DNA from: Flavobacteriales bacterium
GTDB taxonomy: Bacteria > Bacteroidota > Bacteroidia > Flavobacteriales_F > PHOS-HE28
Direction of reading: 5' to 3'
NCBI GenBank assembly: GCA_019638085.1
Contig: JAHBUL010000002.1
Location: 186,001-250,000, forward strand
DNA: 64,000 nt
Shown here: positions 25,920 to 35,400 of the stretch, piece by piece
How the letters are laid out: each line of letters opens with the position of its first letter
How positions within the stretch are numbered: the first letter of the stretch is position 1
Translations under genes and position numbers: made by a program
The notes under the pieces: generated by a model
Told to the model about the DNA's origin: nothing
The model's input: only the letters and a program-made list of their open reading frames with translations
Database searches by the model: none

Positions 25920-28028
25920 TCACCGGGAGGTGATCACGAAGGTAGTCCTGCGGTTCTCCGCGCGGCCCTCCTCCGTGGTATTCGATGCGACCGGTTCCGT
26001 GGGACCGAAACCCTTGCTGCTTAGTCGGGAGACCGAGATGCCATGGCCGGTGAGGTATTCCACAACCGTCAGCGCCCTGTCGCGGCTCAGGACCATGTTG
26101 CTCTCCAGGTCACCCACATTATCCGTGTGGCCCTGCACCTCAATGCGCACTGACGGGTTCTCCTTGAGGAATTCGATCAGTTCATCCAGGATGTAGCGGC
26201 TGGCACCGGTGATCTCCGCACTGTTGGTTGCGTACTTAATGTCGTTCACACGGTAGCTCTTCCCCACCTCGATCTTCTCCAGCTTCATGTCCACATCCGC
26301 CACCCCGCCACGCACGGTATCCTCCAAGCTGAAGGAGCGGCTGTCGAACACATGGTCCGGCTTTTTCACGGTGACGATCACGTCCGAACCGGCCTTGAGC
26401 CGCACCACCGTGGCATACTTGCCATCACTGGGGTCCACCTTCAGCACTTCCGTCTTCCGTGTGTCCATGTAGGTGATCGATACCGTGGCATCGCTCACCG
26501 CCCTGCCGGCATCATCGGTCACATCGCCTTTTACGATCAGGATGTTCTGCGGGCGGGCCTCCGCCGGCAGGTCGAAGCCATAGATGTCCAAACCGCCTGC
26601 GCCCTTGAAACGGCTGCTGGCGAAATAGGCCGTGCGTCCGTCGGCGCTAACGATCAAGCCATGCTCATCCTGGGGGGTGTTGAAAGGATTGCCCAGGTTC
26701 TTCGGTGTGGACCAGGCCCCTTCGTCCTGCATGCGGCTGTAAAAGATGTCGTAGCCACCGATCCCGCGATGGCCGGCGCTTAGATCATCATTACCCCGTT
26801 CATCCCGGGGTGGTCTGGCGGCGAAATAGAGCGTGCGACTGTCACTGTGCATGAACGGTGATTTTTCATCACCCGCCGTATTGATCGGCGCAGGCAATGG
26901 CTCGGCTACACTCCACTCCCCTTTGTCGTTGCGGTGGCTGGTGTATATGTCCGTGCCTTGGCTTCCCCGCCGTATGGTGGCGAAGTAGAGGGTACGCCCA
27001 TCCGAACTGAGCGAGGGTTGACTTTCCCAACCATCATCGGTATTGATGTTCGGGCCCAGATTGACAAGTGGGCTCCACTCGAACACCTGATTGCCCGTAC
27101 CGAAGTCCATCTTGGTGGTGTAGTGCGTGCTGTAGATGTCGCAGTTCTTGTACTCCGAGGTCACCGGCTTGCACACGGTAACAAAGAGTTCCTTGTTGTT
27201 CAAGCTCACCGTTACGCCTCCGTAGCTATCCCCCATGTTGAAGGGCGGTGGAAGGGGTTTGCCCTTGTCGAACCCATCCCGCACGCTGGGTCTTCGCGCT
27301 TCCGTCAACTCCTCCACATCACGCGGGAAGCGGTCCCCCTTTGCTTGGTATTTGCTCAGGCGGGTGAAGAAGAGGATCTCATTGTCCGGGGAGAACATGG
27401 GCAAATACTCATCCGCCGGGGTGCTTACTCCTGCGAGTACTTGGGGTTCCAGCGGGCGCTGGTCCTTGTAAAAATCAGTGTAGAACGCAAGCTCCGGCAT
27501 GATCCGCTCCACCTCCGCCGTATGCTTGTCCACGTCCGCACCGATCTTGCTCGGGTCCGCTGTCGGGAAATCCAGGAACTTATGGAAGGCCGTGGATGCA
27601 TCAGCATAGCGCTCCTGGGCGTAATACATATTGCCCAGGTAGTAGTACAGCTCGCTGTGGTACTCCGGGCAGCGGTCCTTCAATTCCTCCAGGTAGTTGA
27701 TGGGTGTAGTAAAGCTGCCTGCACCGGAGCGGGCACGCAGATATGCGCTTTCACCGGTGCGGTACAGGCATTCCGCGCATTCGGGGTTCTCCTCCAGCAA
27801 GGTCTTCAACTTCTGGTGGCGCTCCGTGGGATTCTTCGTGCTCTGCGCTTCGTCCAACCGCTTGAGCAATTTCTTGTCCGTAGGCCGGCCACAGGGACCC
27901 GGGTCCTCCTGTGCCATCACGGTGCCAATGGCCAACACCAACACAGCCAAACCGGCCATACCTCGCCGCACCCGGCCGTGCCATGCTCTCCCTTCCCTCC
28001 TCGAGGGGCGAACGCTGCTCAACTCCAT
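25920..28028 (-). CDS. PorE-like OmpA-family protein (TPR, PD40, CRD, OmpA)
   Basis: A 702-residue envelope protein. After a signal peptide (hydrophobic core at about 24-40) come a TPR-like helical region (about 50-180), a PD40 beta-propeller (about 205-465, with repeated GxDIYxS and LYFAARP-type strands), a carboxypeptidase-regulatory-like beta domain (about 490-570) and a C-terminal OmpA peptidoglycan-binding domain (VQGHTDNVGD, LSRDRA, GFGPTEPV). This order matches PorE of the type IX secretion system, which links the machinery to peptidoglycan, though many paralogues share it. The start could also be ATG 27959, which trims 23 arginine-rich residues. The gene follows asmA by 4 bases in an operon. 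Confidence 0.82.
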   Translation of the reverse strand: MELSSVRPSRREGRAWHGRVRRGMAGLAVLVLAIGTVMAQEDPGPCGRPTDKKLLKRLDEAQSTKNPTERHQKLKTLLEENPECAECLYRTGESAYLRARSGAGSFTTPINYLEELKDRCPEYHSELYYYLGNMYYAQERYADASTAFHKFLDFPTADPSKIGADVDKHTAEVERIMPELAFYTDFYKDQRPLEPQVLAGVSTPADEYLPMFSPDNEILFFTRLSKYQAKGDRFPRDVEELTEARRPSVRDGFDKGKPLPPPFNMGDSYGGVTVSLNNKELFVTVCKPVTSEYKNCDIYSTHYTTKMDFGTGNQVFEWSPLVNLGPNINTDDGWESQPSLSSDGRTLYFATIRRGSQGTDIYTSHRNDKGEWSVAEPLPAPINTAGDEKSPFMHSDSRTLYFAARPPRDERGNDDLSAGHRGIGGYDIFYSRMQDEGAWSTPKNLGNPFNTPQDEHGLIVSADGRTAYFASSRFKGAGGLDIYGFDLPAEARPQNILIVKGDVTDDAGRAVSDATVSITYMDTRKTEVLKVDPSDGKYATVVRLKAGSDVIVTVKKPDHVFDSRSFSLEDTVRGGVADVDMKLEKIEVGKSYRVNDIKYATNSAEITGASRYILDELIEFLKENPSVRIEVQGHTDNVGDLESNMVLSRDRALTVVEYLTGHGISVSRLSSKGFGPTEPVASNTTEEGRAENRRTTFVITSR

Positions 28029-28032
28029 GGAT

Positions 28033-30873
28033 CTACTTCACCGTGGTATCCGTGCTTTCGGCTTTCTCGATCAACTGGTCACCTTGTTTCCTGGCGGCAT
28101 CCACGATCGCATCCGCGCGCTTGTCAGCTTCCGCGATGAATTTCCGCTCTTGGTCGTCCGCTGTCTTCTTCGCTTGGTCCGCCGCGATCTTCGCCCCGGC
28201 CTTGGCCAGCGGATTGCTCGTTTGTGCCACCATGTCGTCCGCTGCCTTATATGCTTGGGCCTTCGCATTTGCGGCTTCACTCCTGGCCTTGGCCTTGATG
28301 TCATCAGCCTGTTTCTGTGCCGACGCTACCAGCTTGTCAGCCTCCATACGCGCCCTCGCAATGGCGTCCTCCTTGGCCTTATCGATCTGAATGTTCAACT
28401 GCTCCTTTACTTCCTCTTTCACCGTTTCCTTCAGATCACCACCTGCGAATACCGGTTTGACGATCGGCTTATCCACCGTGCCGGTGATCTTGGCCGTAAG
28501 GTCCAGCTCGGCAGGCAGCTTGGAATCGGTCCCCAAGCTCTTGTTCAACTGGCCCATCAGCCCGCTCACCAGTTGCCCGGCCTCCACCCCGAACATGTCC
28601 GTGGGCACCTTGGCAGTCATGGTGTAATCAATGGCCTGATCCTCGAAGGCGGTAGTGCCGCTTACCGTGGCCTTCATGCGATCGATCTTCACATCGAAGG
28701 GCTTGGTGATCATCTTCCCGTCCTTGATCTCGTAGCTGAAGTCGAGGTCCTGGATGTCCACCGCCGCCAAACGAGGCATTTTCAACACGTTGCTGATCTC
28801 CACCAGCGGCTTGAAATCCTTGATCGCCACCTTCTTGGTCTTCAATACTCCGTTTCCTGCAAGGGTGCTCATGATCGGTGACATCTGTTGGTCCAGTTCA
28901 CCGCCCAGCTTCAGTGTGGTGGTCATGCGGCCCACGCAGTTCTTAGCGATCGGTGCCATGTTCTGGATCATTTCCATGTTGTCCACCAACTGCTTGATGT
29001 CGATCTCCTTCACGTCCAGGTCCATGTCGAACTTCGGATGGGCTTTGTCCTGTGTGTCGTAGGTCCCCTCCATGCCCACTCGGCCGTCGAACATGTTGAA
29101 GCCCATCCCACGCAACTCCACCCGTTCATTGCGCACACGCAAGGTGCCTATCGCATCGGTCAAGGTCATCTTGTCGTAGAGCACTTCCTTCACCGCTGCG
29201 GTCATAATGAAATCCATGCGCTTGGGCACCTCGATCAGGCTCATACTGGCGGTATCGGCCGGCGCGGCCTTTGCACTGGCGGTGGTTTCCGAAGGAGGTC
29301 CCATCAGTTCGTTCAGGTCGAAGTGGTTGCTTTTCAGATCAAAGGCGCCGGTGAGCGTGCTGTCCTTCAACCACCACTGCAGGTAGTTGTCCATGCGGCC
29401 GCTGGCCACGATGTCGCTCTTGCCGATGTTGCCATCGAAGCTGGACAGCGCGAGGAATCTCGGGTTGAAGTCGAAGACCAACGACCGGATCAGCACATCA
29501 TAGGGCAATGAATCACTCTTGTAATCCATGCCACTGAGGGCCAATTGGCCTTGGGCCTTGAACTTATCGTAGCGCCCGGCATCCACATCGCTCATGCGAC
29601 CGGCCATCTGCACATCGGCCACCACCTTGCCGCTCAGGTCGTCTCCCTTGGGCATCGGCACTACCTTTTTAATGCTGGCCAGGTCCAGATCGGCCTTCAA
29701 GGCCGCATCCACGTTCGGGTCGCTGATGGGCGTGGTCAGGTGCATCCGGGCTTCCACCGGATTGCCGGCCATGTTCATGGCGAAGCGCTTCAGGTCCACC
29801 ACCATGCCATCCATGTCCTTCCCTTGCGGACTTTGGATCTTGCAATCCACGTAGATGGCATCCACGCTGGCGGGCAGGTCGGGATATTTGAAGCGGCCAT
29901 TGTCCACGTTGATGTTCACCCCGAAGCCGGGCATGGTGGTCTCGTTGTAAGTACCCTTCACATAGCCGTCGAAGGTAGCCTTACCCGTCATGTCCACCCC
30001 TTTCATATCGCTGGCGAATTCAGCAGGGATCAGTGATAGCAGCGCACCGATGTCGTTCTTCTTCATGTTCCACTTCAGGTCCATGTCGATGTCGTCCGTG
30101 GGCATCGCGAGCCATCCATCCAAGCCGAGCTCCAGCTGGTTCACCTTGATGTCGTTTTCCTTGAAGGTGAATTTCATGTTCGGCATGTCCATGTCCAGGT
30201 CCGCCTGGATATCGGCCTTCACATTCTTCAGGTACTTCACCCCATCGTACACCACGTTCACTTTGTCGGCGGTGGTACGGGTGCTCAAGGTGAAGAGGTC
30301 CTGCGTGAAATCACCCGTGCCAGTGTGCTCAACATCCTCCAGGTCCATCAGCATGGGCAGACTTTCATCGTCGTAGATGATGCGTCCCTTGGAGATGCTG
30401 TACTTCTTCAGTGCCACGTTGAAGCGCGTGGTGGAGGTGTCGGTGGCCAGTTCCGCATCCATGCTGTCCGGGATGGCGATGTCCCAGTTGGCCTGTCCGT
30501 CCTTCAACACCTTCACATGGATAATGGGCTTCTCGAGCGCCACGTTGCGCACCTTGATCTGGTCGCTGAAGAGGCTCATGATACCCAAGGTGATATGCAC
30601 CTCGCCGATATCGGCCAAGCAGATCCCCTCGAAGGGCGCTTTGTTGCACACGCGTACGTTATCAACCGTTACGCTCGCATTGGGGAAGCTGCGGAAAAGG
30701 CTGATGCTCCAATCGCCCCATTCCACGGTGGCGTTCACGCTTTTGTTCACCTCGGTCTTCACCGCCGCCTCGATCTTGTCCTTATAAAGAATGGGGATGA
30801 GCACCGCCGCCACCAGCAGCAGTATGATGAGCGCTCCTACAGTGAGGAGTATGCGTTTGGTCCACTTGGCCAT
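28033..30873 (-). CDS. AsmA-like giant envelope protein
   Basis: A 946-residue protein with one N-terminal transmembrane anchor (about 7-30) and a long periplasmic part of AsmA type, beginning with the SISLFRSFPNASVTVDNVRV segment and ending with the AsmA-like C-terminal region around residues 500-800. AsmA-family proteins are thought to bridge the periplasm and move phospholipid to the outer membrane. Residues from about 830 to the end form a long alanine/lysine/glutamate-rich helical tail (KADDIKAKARSEAANAKAQ), an unusual addition that may be a coiled coil. The OmpA/PD40 gene follows 4 bases downstream and is probably cotranscribed. Confidence 0.85.
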   Translation of the reverse strand: MAKWTKRILLTVGALIILLLVAAVLIPILYKDKIEAAVKTEVNKSVNATVEWGDWSISLFRSFPNASVTVDNVRVCNKAPFEGICLADIGEVHITLGIMSLFSDQIKVRNVALEKPIIHVKVLKDGQANWDIAIPDSMDAELATDTSTTRFNVALKKYSISKGRIIYDDESLPMLMDLEDVEHTGTGDFTQDLFTLSTRTTADKVNVVYDGVKYLKNVKADIQADLDMDMPNMKFTFKENDIKVNQLELGLDGWLAMPTDDIDMDLKWNMKKNDIGALLSLIPAEFASDMKGVDMTGKATFDGYVKGTYNETTMPGFGVNINVDNGRFKYPDLPASVDAIYVDCKIQSPQGKDMDGMVVDLKRFAMNMAGNPVEARMHLTTPISDPNVDAALKADLDLASIKKVVPMPKGDDLSGKVVADVQMAGRMSDVDAGRYDKFKAQGQLALSGMDYKSDSLPYDVLIRSLVFDFNPRFLALSSFDGNIGKSDIVASGRMDNYLQWWLKDSTLTGAFDLKSNHFDLNELMGPPSETTASAKAAPADTASMSLIEVPKRMDFIMTAAVKEVLYDKMTLTDAIGTLRVRNERVELRGMGFNMFDGRVGMEGTYDTQDKAHPKFDMDLDVKEIDIKQLVDNMEMIQNMAPIAKNCVGRMTTTLKLGGELDQQMSPIMSTLAGNGVLKTKKVAIKDFKPLVEISNVLKMPRLAAVDIQDLDFSYEIKDGKMITKPFDVKIDRMKATVSGTTAFEDQAIDYTMTAKVPTDMFGVEAGQLVSGLMGQLNKSLGTDSKLPAELDLTAKITGTVDKPIVKPVFAGGDLKETVKEEVKEQLNIQIDKAKEDAIARARMEADKLVASAQKQADDIKAKARSEAANAKAQAYKAADDMVAQTSNPLAKAGAKIAADQAKKTADDQERKFIAEADKRADAIVDAARKQGDQLIEKAESTDTTVK

Positions 30874-30956
30874 GGGGTTTCTCTATTGGAATTGAATGAA
30901 GGTAAGCCTTGCCGGACATGCAAAGACCATGCACGATCGCGGTACGCTCACAAAGA

Positions 30957-32387
30957 TCATGCAGCCCCGAGCTTTTCCTTATCGGTGAAGAGTTTTTCAC
31001 CTTGGGTGTGGGCCACTACGGAGCAAACAGCCGCATCACCCGTAACGTTCACTACGGTCCGCATCATGTCCAACGGCCGGTCAATGGTGAAGACGATGGC
31101 CACCCAGGCGGGATCAAGCCCAAGTGAGGACAGGACCACCACCATCAGCATCATGCCGCCGCTGGGGATGGCGGCCGCACCGATGCTGGCCAGGGTGGCC
31201 GTGAGCACGATGGTGAGCTGTTGCCCCAAGGTGAGGTCCACCATGTGGAGTTGGGCCAGGAAGATCACTGCTACGGCCTGCATCAGGCTGGTGCCATCCA
31301 TGTTCACCGTGGCACCCACCGGTAGCACGAAACCCGCAGTGGCCTTGCTCACGCCGATGTTCTGCTCCACACAGCGGATGGTGGCCGGCAAGGTGGCCGC
31401 ACTGCTGCTGGTACTAAAAGCGAGCAATTGGGCCGGACTGATGGCCCGCAGGAAATCCCGGTACACGTTCCGCCGCATCAGCAGGCTCATCATCGTGGGA
31501 TAGATCACCAACACGATCAGGGCCAGCCCCAGCACGATCGTGATCGCATAGCCTACAAGGCCCTTGAACAGTTCACCCACTGCAGCGATATCATCCCCGG
31601 CCATGCGCGCCACCACACCGGTCATCAGCGCGAAAACGAACCAAGGGGCGGCCAGCATGATCACGTCCACCATTTTGATGAACACTTCGTTGCAGGCGTT
31701 CATAAAGGCGTTCAGTGGCCCGGCATGTACGGGTTTCACCAAGAGCAACATGATGCCGAAGAAGATGGCGAAGAAGATCACCTGCAACATCCGCATCTCG
31801 TTCAAGCTCTCGAAAATGTTGTCCGGCACCAGGTCCACCAGGAACTGGAGCGGGCCGGCCTCGCCGCGTTGCTTGGCGGTTTTCCCTGCGGCCTCGCTCC
31901 ATTCGTTGGGCTGGAGTGTGCCGCGCACGGCCGCGATGGAGTCCCGCAAGGCAGCATGCTCGGGCTGGCAGGCCAGGCACTTTCCGTCCAAGGGTGTCTG
32001 CACCTCCGCGGTCTCCTGCACCCACAGCTCGTAGTTGATCCGGTTGGCCGTGCGCTTCCCGTCGTCCCCCCATTCTCCCGGCTTCAAGGTGTTCACCAGC
32101 AACAGCCCCAAGGAAACGGCCATGATGGTGGTGAGCAGGTACAGGCCCAATGTGCGTGCACCGAGCGAGCCCAAGCGCCTTACCTCGCCCATACCGGCCA
32201 CCCCGCTGATGATGCTGAAGAGCACCAAAGGCACGGCCACCAATTTCAGCATCTTGATGAAGATCTTCCCGAAAGGGTCGATCCAGTCCAGATTGAACCG
32301 GCTCCAGCCCATGAAGCTGCTGAGCAGGGCCCATGCAACGCCAGCAGCCATACCAATGAGGATGCGGACGTGAAGAGGTAATTTCAT
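30957..32387 (-). CDS. Dicarboxylate/amino acid:cation symporter (DAACS family)
   Basis: A 476-residue secondary transporter of the glutamate/aspartate/dicarboxylate family (GltP, DctA). The serine-rich re-entrant loop STSSSAATLPAT and the substrate/sodium-binding NMDGTSLMQ are both present at the expected spacing. An insertion of about 80 residues after the third or fourth helix, containing CLACQPEH, makes it longer than E. coli GltP (437). The inserted loop should face the periplasm. It lies 83 bases upstream of the asmA-ompA pair's start but its own transcript probably ends at 30957. Substrate cannot be fixed. Confidence 0.88.
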   Translation of the reverse strand: MKLPLHVRILIGMAAGVAWALLSSFMGWSRFNLDWIDPFGKIFIKMLKLVAVPLVLFSIISGVAGMGEVRRLGSLGARTLGLYLLTTIMAVSLGLLLVNTLKPGEWGDDGKRTANRINYELWVQETAEVQTPLDGKCLACQPEHAALRDSIAAVRGTLQPNEWSEAAGKTAKQRGEAGPLQFLVDLVPDNIFESLNEMRMLQVIFFAIFFGIMLLLVKPVHAGPLNAFMNACNEVFIKMVDVIMLAAPWFVFALMTGVVARMAGDDIAAVGELFKGLVGYAITIVLGLALIVLVIYPTMMSLLMRRNVYRDFLRAISPAQLLAFSTSSSAATLPATIRCVEQNIGVSKATAGFVLPVGATVNMDGTSLMQAVAVIFLAQLHMVDLTLGQQLTIVLTATLASIGAAAIPSGGMMLMVVVLSSLGLDPAWVAIVFTIDRPLDMMRTVVNVTGDAAVCSVVAHTQGEKLFTDKEKLGAA

Positions 32388-32418
32388 GGACAGGGTGGAT
32401 GAACGGGCTATGGAAGGA

Positions 32419-35400
32419 TCACTGCTCAGTGTTCACCGACCAGATCTGCTCGCTGATGCTTTGCCCGTTCTTGAAATAGAAGGTGCCCCACTTGGCGATC
32501 ACCTTGCTGTATTCATCGGCCTTGTTGCCTTGTACCAACACCCGGCGGATGATCACCTTATTGCCTTCGGTATAGCTTTCCTCGGTGACCCCTTGCGGAT
32601 ACTGGGAGGCGAGTTCGTTCCGCGTATAGTCGCTGAAGGAACGCGGCTGGTTCGGCGCGATGTTGCCGATCCGCTGCTGTTCGTTGCCCTCCCGGTCCAA
32701 TGAGCTGGTACGCAATTGCTTCTCGCGGGCATCGCGCATCTGTTTCATGCGCTCCACCTCGTCCCGATGGCGATCGGCCAAGGTGTTCTGGCGCTCTTGC
32801 ATCGCATCCTGGCTTTGCTCTTGTTGCTCCACTTGTTCCCGCGCTGCTTCCGAGCGTTGCTTATTGGCCTGGGCATATCGGTCGATCCGGTCCTGCTGTG
32901 CCCGCTGTGCCGCATTGAAGTCCTGTGTGCGGCTGGCATGCTCCTCGTTCCGCTCGTTCTGTTGTTGCTGGATATCGGCCTGAATGTTCTGTTTGGCCGA
33001 ATACGCCTGTCCGCTTTCCTCCTCACCACGCTCTTTCAGCTCTCGTTCCCGTTGGGCCAAAGCCGCACGGAAAGCCTCGAGCTCCGCAGCATTCCGCTTG
33101 CGCATGGCCTCGCTGCCTTGATAGAGTTGCTCCGAGCTTTCCACGTATGCATTTTTCCGTTGGTCGTCCAGGTCATGTCGCGTTCCCGCTTGTTCGGCCC
33201 AGTATGATATGCTGTCCTGCATATTGGCCTTCATCCGTTTGATGCGGTCATACTTCTCCACCTCTTCTCGCTCCCGCGCCTCGCGCATGAATTCCTCCGC
33301 CTCCTGCTCCTTCCGGTTGTCCAGGTTACTGGCCTTGGCCACCGGCGGTGGAGGCTCAACAGTCTGCTGCTCGGCCAGTTCGCGCTCCTTGCGCAGCCGC
33401 TCCTCCTCTGCTGCCATGAGCTGATCGATCTGGTCGATCTTCACCTGTGGATAGGTCTCGTTCGGTTTCACATCAAGCGCTTGGATGTACAGTGCGCGTG
33501 CATCCGGATAGGCCTTCTCCCCCATGGCATTGTCCGCGTCCAGGATGATCCCTGCATAGCGGTCATCGATGGCCTGTTGGCCTTCCCGTTCCTGCCGGAC
33601 ACGTTCCAGCTCCGCCCTGAGCGAATCGGCTTCGGCCGCTTCCCTGCGGAGGCGCTCGGCCTCTGCCAAGCGTGCGGCTTCCGCAGCGGCCGCGGAATCC
33701 TGCTCGGCCTTCAACCGATCGGCGATGGCCTTGTCGATGGCCAACAACTGGTCCTTCGGGTATTGTTCGTCCTGCTTGATGGCGATCGCCTCGTTGTAGC
33801 TCTCCCGCGCCAGATCATAGGCGCTGTTCCGGAAAGCCGCATCCGCCTTAATGATGGCGTCATCGTAGCGCGCCTGCCGCTGCGCCTCCGATTCCGCCTT
33901 GCTGCGTCGTTCCGCCTCCAATCGGGCCCGCTCGGCCGCATCCTGTGCCGCTTGGATGCTGTCCGCTTCGGCTTTCAAACGCGCCTCTTCCGCCAATCGC
34001 GCACGTTCCTCGGCCTCCTTGGCGGCTTTAAGGCTGTCGGCCTCGGACCGTTCGGCCAACAGCCTCTGGATCTCCAGCAAGCGGTCGGTGGGGTGCTTTT
34101 CGCCCGGCTTCACCTCCAAGGCCGAGTTATAGCCCTGCGTCGCCGCATCATAGGCCTGGCCCTTGAAGTCCTTGTCGGCTTGGGCAACTAGCTCGTTGTA
34201 CTGCCGGTCCTTCTCCTGCTGCTCCCGCTCCAAGCGTTCCTTTTCCGCCTGCTCCTTGGCCTTGGCATCCAGCAGCTCATTGATCTCCGCGATCCGGTCC
34301 TTCGGATATTGCTCGTCCGCCTTCAGCTGCAAGGCATCCTTATAGTCGTTCAATGCTTCACTATTCTGCTTCTTGTTGAATTTCTTGTCGGCGCTCGCGA
34401 TCAGCGCGCTGTATTTCGCATCCAGCTCTTCCTTCTTCCGCTTCTCTTCCGCCAGCCGCGCCAGTTCGGCCAGCTTGGCATCGATCTCCACGATCCGTTC
34501 TTTCGGAAGGGCCTCATCGGGCTTCACGCCCAACGCCTGCTGATACTGGCCCTTGGCGTCGGCATACTGCTCCTTGCCGAAGAAGCCTTCCGCCTTTTCG
34601 ATGAAAGCGAGGTACTTGGCCTCCCGCTCCTTCGCCAGCTTTTCCTCCTCCGCCTTCTTGGCGAGGTCCGCCAAGGTCTTGGCGATGGCGGCCAGTTGGT
34701 CCGCAGGGTACTTTTCCTGCGCCTTGAAGCCCAGCGCCTCATTGTACTTGGCCTTGGCCGCATCGTAGTCCTTCGCTTGGAAGGCGGCATCGGCCGCGGC
34801 AATGGCCGCTTGGTAGTTGGCATCCAGCTCCCTGGCCTTCTTCTCCGCCTCCGCCTGTGCGGCCAGTTCCGCGATCTTCTTGTCAATGGCGGCCAATTGG
34901 TCCGTGGGGTATTTCTCCTTCGCCTTTATCTGCAAGGCCTCGTTGTATTTAGCGCGGGCCTCGTCGTAGTTGCCTGCGGTGAAGGCCATATCCGCCACCT
35001 TGATCGCTGATTGGTATGCAGCCTCCAGTTCGGCCGCTTGCTTGTCCGCTTCGGCCTTGGCTGCCAGTTCCACTATCTTCTTGTCTATGGCGGCCAACTG
35101 TCCCAATGGGTATTTCTCCTTGGCCTTGATCTCCAGCGCCGCATTGTATTGGGTGCGAGCATCCTCATACTTGGCGCTGTTGAAGGCGGCATCACCGGCC
35201 TTGATCGCGGCTTGGTACGAAGCTTCCAGTTCCGCGGCCTTCTTGTCCGCTTCGGCCTTCTTGGCCAGCTCCTCCAATTTCGCCGCGATGGCTGCGAGTT
35301 GCTGAGGGGGGTAGGTCTCCGCTGGTTTCAACTTTCCCGCTTCAGTGAATTTCGTCTTCGCCTCGTCGTAGTTCCCGCCCTTGAAGGCCGCATCGCCAGC

